7,514 nt of DNA from a bacterium (GTDB lineage: Bacteria > Patescibacteriota > Minisyncoccia > UBA6257 > Brennerbacteraceae), in assembly GCA_027310425.1 (NCBI GenBank), contig DAIDAW010000025.1, positions 1-7,514 of the forward strand, in the 5' to 3' direction. Numbering within the stretch: the stretch's first letter is position 1; every line of letters begins with the position of its first letter. The notes under the pieces were generated by a model. It worked only from the letters and a program-made list of their open reading frames with translations. It made no database searches and was not told where the DNA came from. The translations under genes were made by a program, and so were the position numbers. This document shows positions 4,452-7,514 of the stretch, piece after piece.

Positions 4452-5780
4452 ATGAAGAAAACAAAAAACGCCGCGCGCCCGGCGCGCGCAAGACGCTCGG
4501 CAGGCACACGCAAAAAACGCGCAGCAGGACCGCGCATTCCCGCGGTGCTCCGGTTTGCGCGCAAAACGCTTGGCATGCGCGGCCCGCTCAAACAGAAAAA
4601 AACGAAAGTACGGGTCATCAAGGAGAAGAAGGCGGGAAAACCGAAGAAAGCGTTTCAGGCGCCGCCGAGAAAAACAAAAGCGCAGCTCAAAGAGCAGGCG
4701 CGGCTTGCGCATGAAGCAGTTGATCAGCTTTTGAAGCGCGGCAGGGAGCGCGGGTTCGTTACCGAGCACGAAATTTTGAAAGCGATACCGGACACCGAAG
4801 AAAATATCGATATCATCGAGGATTTGTACGAACGTTTGCAGTCGGGGAACATCAAAATTACCGGCGTAAAAGAATTTCTCGGCACGCCCCTTGATAAGGG
4901 CGTGAGCGAAGATGAAATTTTGGCGACCACGAATGCGGATTACGGGGAACTGCCGGATTCGGTGCAGATTTACCTGCACGAAATCGGCCAGGTACCGCTT
5001 CTTACCTCGGAACAGGAACGGGAACTTGGCAAGCGGAAAGAAAAAGGAGATCCGGAAGCAGTCCAACAGTTGATTCGTGCGAACTTGCGCCTCGTGGTTT
5101 CCATTGCGAAAAAGCATATTGGCAGGTCGGCGAACCTTTCGCTGCTCGATTTGATTCAGGAGGGGAATATCGGCTTGTCGCGCGCCGTGGAAAAATTCGA
5201 TTACCGCAGGGGATTCAAATTTTCAACGTACGCGACGTGGTGGATCCGCCAAGCAATCACGCGCGCGATCGCGGATTACGGCAGGACTGTGCGCATTCCG
5301 GTCCATATGGTTGAGACCATTGCGAAGTATAAGAAAGTAAAACGAAAACTTCAGCTCGAGCTGGGGCGCGAACCGCTGCCGCAGGAAATCGCTTTCGAGA
5401 TGGGCGAAGAGGTGGATAAAATCCACAATCTCATCAAGATCGATCAGGATATCGTATCGCTGGATAAGCCGGTGATGGAAGATGAGGAAGATACGATGCT
5501 GGGAGATTTTGTGAAAGACGATTCCGCGCTCACGCCCGACCAGGAAACCGCGATGCGGATGATGCAGGAAAATCTCAAAAGCATTCTGAACGATTTGACC
5601 GACCGCGAACAGAAGATTATCCGGATGCGTTTTGGCCTGGACGACGGCGCAACACATACGCTTGAGGAGGTTGGCAATGAATTCGGCATTACGCGGGAGC
5701 GCGTGCGCCAGATCGAAGCAAAAGCGCTTGAACGCATGCGCGTGCACGAGCGCATCCACAAAGTCCAGGGAGAAATCTGA
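4452..5780 (+). CDS. rpoD: Primary RNA polymerase sigma factor RpoD/SigA
   Basis: This is the housekeeping sigma factor, 442 aa. Residues 1-75 are an extra, strongly basic Lys/Arg/Ala-rich extension. Region 1.1-like helices follow (about 76-135), then region 1.2 (DSVQIYLHEIGQVPLL from 169) and region 2 (LIRANLRLVVSIAKKHIG from 207, through LDLIQEGNIGL and FDYRRGFKFSTYATWW). Region 2.4 carries Tyr260, Trp263, Trp264 and Gln267, the positions that melt and read the -10 element. Region 3.0 is RIPVHMVETI, with His285 and Glu288 equivalent to the E. coli residues (His455, Glu458) that contact extended -10 TG. Region 4.2 has the -35-binding helix-turn-helix (LEEVGNEFGITRERVRQIEAKAL from 404). All core-binding and DNA-binding regions are intact. 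The start is the only reasonable ATG and has no Shine-Dalgarno. The gene follows dnaG and converges on the minus-strand gene 5 bp beyond its TGA. Confidence 0.97.
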   Translation: MKKTKNAARPARARRSAGTRKKRAAGPRIPAVLRFARKTLGMRGPLKQKKTKVRVIKEKKAGKPKKAFQAPPRKTKAQLKEQARLAHEAVDQLLKRGRERGFVTEHEILKAIPDTEENIDIIEDLYERLQSGNIKITGVKEFLGTPLDKGVSEDEILATTNADYGELPDSVQIYLHEIGQVPLLTSEQERELGKRKEKGDPEAVQQLIRANLRLVVSIAKKHIGRSANLSLLDLIQEGNIGLSRAVEKFDYRRGFKFSTYATWWIRQAITRAIADYGRTVRIPVHMVETIAKYKKVKRKLQLELGREPLPQEIAFEMGEEVDKIHNLIKIDQDIVSLDKPVMEDEEDTMLGDFVKDDSALTPDQETAMRMMQENLKSILNDLTDREQKIIRMRFGLDDGATHTLEEVGNEFGITRERVRQIEAKALERMRVHERIHKVQGEI

Positions 5781-5785
5781 TTTTC

Positions 5786-7514
5786 TTACCAGCCGAAACG
5801 CTGGAATGCGCCCAGGGCAGCTGCCTGGAGCGAAGAAACGATCGCGTTGAAGAACGGAGTTTTTACGACGCGGATCGTGCGGCTTGTTTCGCTGAAATTA
5901 CCCCCATTGTCATAGGCGCGGACCGTGACCGTGTATGAGCCTGCCTTTGGAAATGAAAGCGAAAGCGGCGATGTGAACGGCAGAAAGAGATTATTGTTGG
6001 TGCGAATATAAAAAAATCTTTGGAGTCCGCTTGTCGCATCCCGGGATGCGGCGCGCAACCGCACGATTTCGTTTTCTTTGACCGTATCGGAGCTCAGTAA
6101 AATGGTCGGCTGGTCCGGCGGCTCGAGATCGAGCATGATTTTATAATGAGATATCGGACCGAGCGCCGATCCGCGGATGCCGGCGATATGGAACCAGTGG
6201 ACGCCGCTGCTTTCGTCACGAAGCGTCAGGTGGTTTTTTTGCGTTGAAGTTTTGAGATCAGGCACGGTTGCCGGCTGGTCGTCAAACGCGTATGCATACG
6301 AATCGTACGCGCGCGTCGGATCCCAGGAAATTTCAATGGATTCTTTATTGTACCATGCACTGCTGTTCGGGTCTGAAAAGGAAAATACCGGCACGGACGG
6401 CAGGGCGGATGAATCGAACGGTGTTCTGATTTGGTAGTTGCCGCCGGTTGCCGCGCGCAGAACGTCGGTGCCGAATCCGTCGCTTGCGAGCACTCGCGTG
6501 TTTTCCATGTCAAAATCGAGTGTATATGCGCCGATGCGCTTCGGTTGCATCGATAACCTGGCAACCGTCGCATTTTCGCCCTGGAACCCCGCAGGAGTTG
6601 TCGTGCATGCGAGCGCAACCGATCCGCGCTTGTTGTCGATCGCCGTGTTCAGGAATATCGATGAGCTGCAGATTGATCCGGTTGTGTCGACGGCAGTGAC
6701 GGATATGGCTGTTGGATCAAACAGGAGCGAGAATTCCACAGCGTTGATTTTTTCTCCGCCAGACGAGAGTGTTACCGTAATGGTGTGCGGCACTGCAGCG
6801 GTGAAGATGTCGGCATCCGGTTTGAGGAACAGCGTTGAGTTATAGAGAATCGGCGTTTCCTGTCCTGCGCGTTGGATATTTTCCGTTCCGTAGAATACGG
6901 TGCTGAAAAACGCAAGCGAGAGCGTAAAGAAGATAAAGAGAATTATCCTGCCGATGTTGCTTTTAATATATGCAAGAGAAGCGCGTTTGAATACAGGCAC
7001 GCCGCGGCTGGCAAGATATGCGCGTATGCCAATGACATATATTATTGAAAAAATGATGGTAAAGAGCGCGATGGTAATCCACGGAATGTACGGAAAGAAT
7101 ATGAGCAGGCCGCCCGGGCTTGTTCCGAGTCCGGAGAAAGGAATGTTTTGGACGAGAAAAGAACGGCTGCCGAGTTTTACGAATTCAGGAAACCCGATGC
7201 CTTGCGTTTGTTGAATCCATCTTGATGCGGGGAGGAAATAGTATGATGCAAGAAGCCGCGTATTCGGATTGAGAAACGAGCTTGCGAATACGCCTCCTTG
7301 CTTGGTATACGCCGCAAAGTCGATGAATTTCGGAACCCACTGCGCTTTGAAGAGGGTGAGTTGCGTGTCGGTGAACGGATATCCTATGAAAATCGCGCCC
7401 GCCATCGATCCGTCGGCACCCGATATTTTCTGTCCGGCAATCATAACGAGCGGATACGAAATGCCGCGTTCGATGGTGGCTACACGGTTGTTTTCAATGA
7501 GCGCGTGTCCCCAC
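5786..7514 (-). CDS. Membrane/surface protein with cohesin-like and Ig-like domains (C-terminal part)
   Basis: The frame runs off the right edge without a stop (575 codons visible), so the true start lies outside; the ATG at 7444 is internal, because the in-frame codons upstream read on through IENNRVATIERGISYPLV. Numbered from that Met, residues 1-115 are unrecognised. Residues 118-142 and 164-185 are two transmembrane segments separated by a basic loop. Residues about 207-335 match a type I cohesin-like fold: HTITVTLSSGG, NAVEFSLLFDP, a GSVALAC strand, then ATVARLSMQPKRIGAYTL. Residues about 352-440 and 443-527 are two Ig/fibronectin-like domains; the second ends AGSYTVTVRAYDNGGNFSETSRTIRV, typical of bacterial Ig-like repeats. 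A short amphipathic tail ends in FGW. The cohesin and Ig parts are probably outside the cell. No dockerin is visible in the window. The role (adhesion or scaffolding) is inferred from the domains only. Confidence 0.85.
   Translation of the reverse strand, partial: WGHALIENNRVATIERGISYPLVMIAGQKISGADGSMAGAIFIGYPFTDTQLTLFKAQWVPKFIDFAAYTKQGGVFASSFLNPNTRLLASYYFLPASRWIQQTQGIGFPEFVKLGSRSFLVQNIPFSGLGTSPGGLLIFFPYIPWITIALFTIIFSIIYVIGIRAYLASRGVPVFKRASLAYIKSNIGRIILFIFFTLSLAFFSTVFYGTENIQRAGQETPILYNSTLFLKPDADIFTAAVPHTITVTLSSGGEKINAVEFSLLFDPTAISVTAVDTTGSICSSSIFLNTAIDNKRGSVALACTTTPAGFQGENATVARLSMQPKRIGAYTLDFDMENTRVLASDGFGTDVLRAATGGNYQIRTPFDSSALPSVPVFSFSDPNSSAWYNKESIEISWDPTRAYDSYAYAFDDQPATVPDLKTSTQKNHLTLRDESSGVHWFHIAGIRGSALGPISHYKIMLDLEPPDQPTILLSSDTVKENEIVRLRAASRDATSGLQRFFYIRTNNNLFLPFTSPLSLSFPKAGSYTVTVRAYDNGGNFSETSRTIRVVKTPFFNAIVSSLQAAALGAFQRFGW

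Noticed and set aside
4335..5117. Large minus-strand frame opposite the start of rpoD
   Set aside because: It is rich in Arg/Phe/Cys, as expected from the complement of a Lys/Glu-rich gene, and has no domain; the plus strand is unambiguous rpoD.

Overview
The window looks like chromosomal DNA from an uncultured, ultra-small bacterium, most likely Candidate Phyla Radiation/Patescibacteria (Parcubacteria-like). This placement is inference. It rests on the gene style: Pro/Thr-linker surface proteins, a peptidoglycan-binding domain joined to an Ig-like 'PNGGE' domain, a cohesin/Ig-type membrane protein, and lone copies of core genes between short hypothetical envelope genes. TGA is used as a normal stop (dnaG, rpoD and the small pilin all end in TGA), so this is not a code-25 Gracilibacteria/SR1 lineage. 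I see no mobile element, CRISPR array, rRNA or tRNA.

Left part (1-1250), envelope genes with elaborate leaders. A minus-strand reading frame entering from the left edge may be the start of a family 2 glycosyltransferase. A non-coding stretch follows, holding a 14-bp inverted repeat. Next come two short plus-strand genes, each with its own extended -10 promoter, structured 5' leader, very strong Shine-Dalgarno and downstream hairpin. The first (368-808) encodes a 146-aa membrane-anchored protein with a glycine zipper, a Pro/Thr linker and a Cys/Gly/Asn-rich tail. The second (961-1098) encodes a 45-aa Flp/type IVb-like prepilin that is easily missed. Its Shine-Dalgarno matches the whole 3' tail of 16S rRNA over 14 nt and lies largely in the loop of a hairpin that also encloses the start codon.

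Middle part (1252-2424). A secreted protein has a signal peptide, a long Pro/Thr linker, a peptidoglycan-binding domain, an Ig-like domain and a C-terminal helix. A 15-bp GC-rich hairpin ends this unit.

Core part (2534-5780). dnaG (primase) and rpoD (primary sigma factor) are co-directional, 67 bp apart, as in the classical macromolecular-synthesis arrangement but without rpsU. The dnaG reading frame contains a small tandem heptamer repeat. Both genes have short leaders without a Shine-Dalgarno, in clear contrast to the two small envelope genes.

Right part (5786-7514, minus). The 3' end of a large membrane/surface protein (two transmembrane segments, a cohesin-like domain, two Ig-like domains) converges on rpoD with only 5 bp between the stop codons.

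A common thread is that three promoters share TGGTATAAT, and the RpoD encoded here keeps the region 3.0 His and Glu that contact the TG of extended -10 promoters in E. coli. I found no clearly new defence or metabolic system. The most original signals are the pilin leader and the paired, near-identical promoters of the two small envelope genes.
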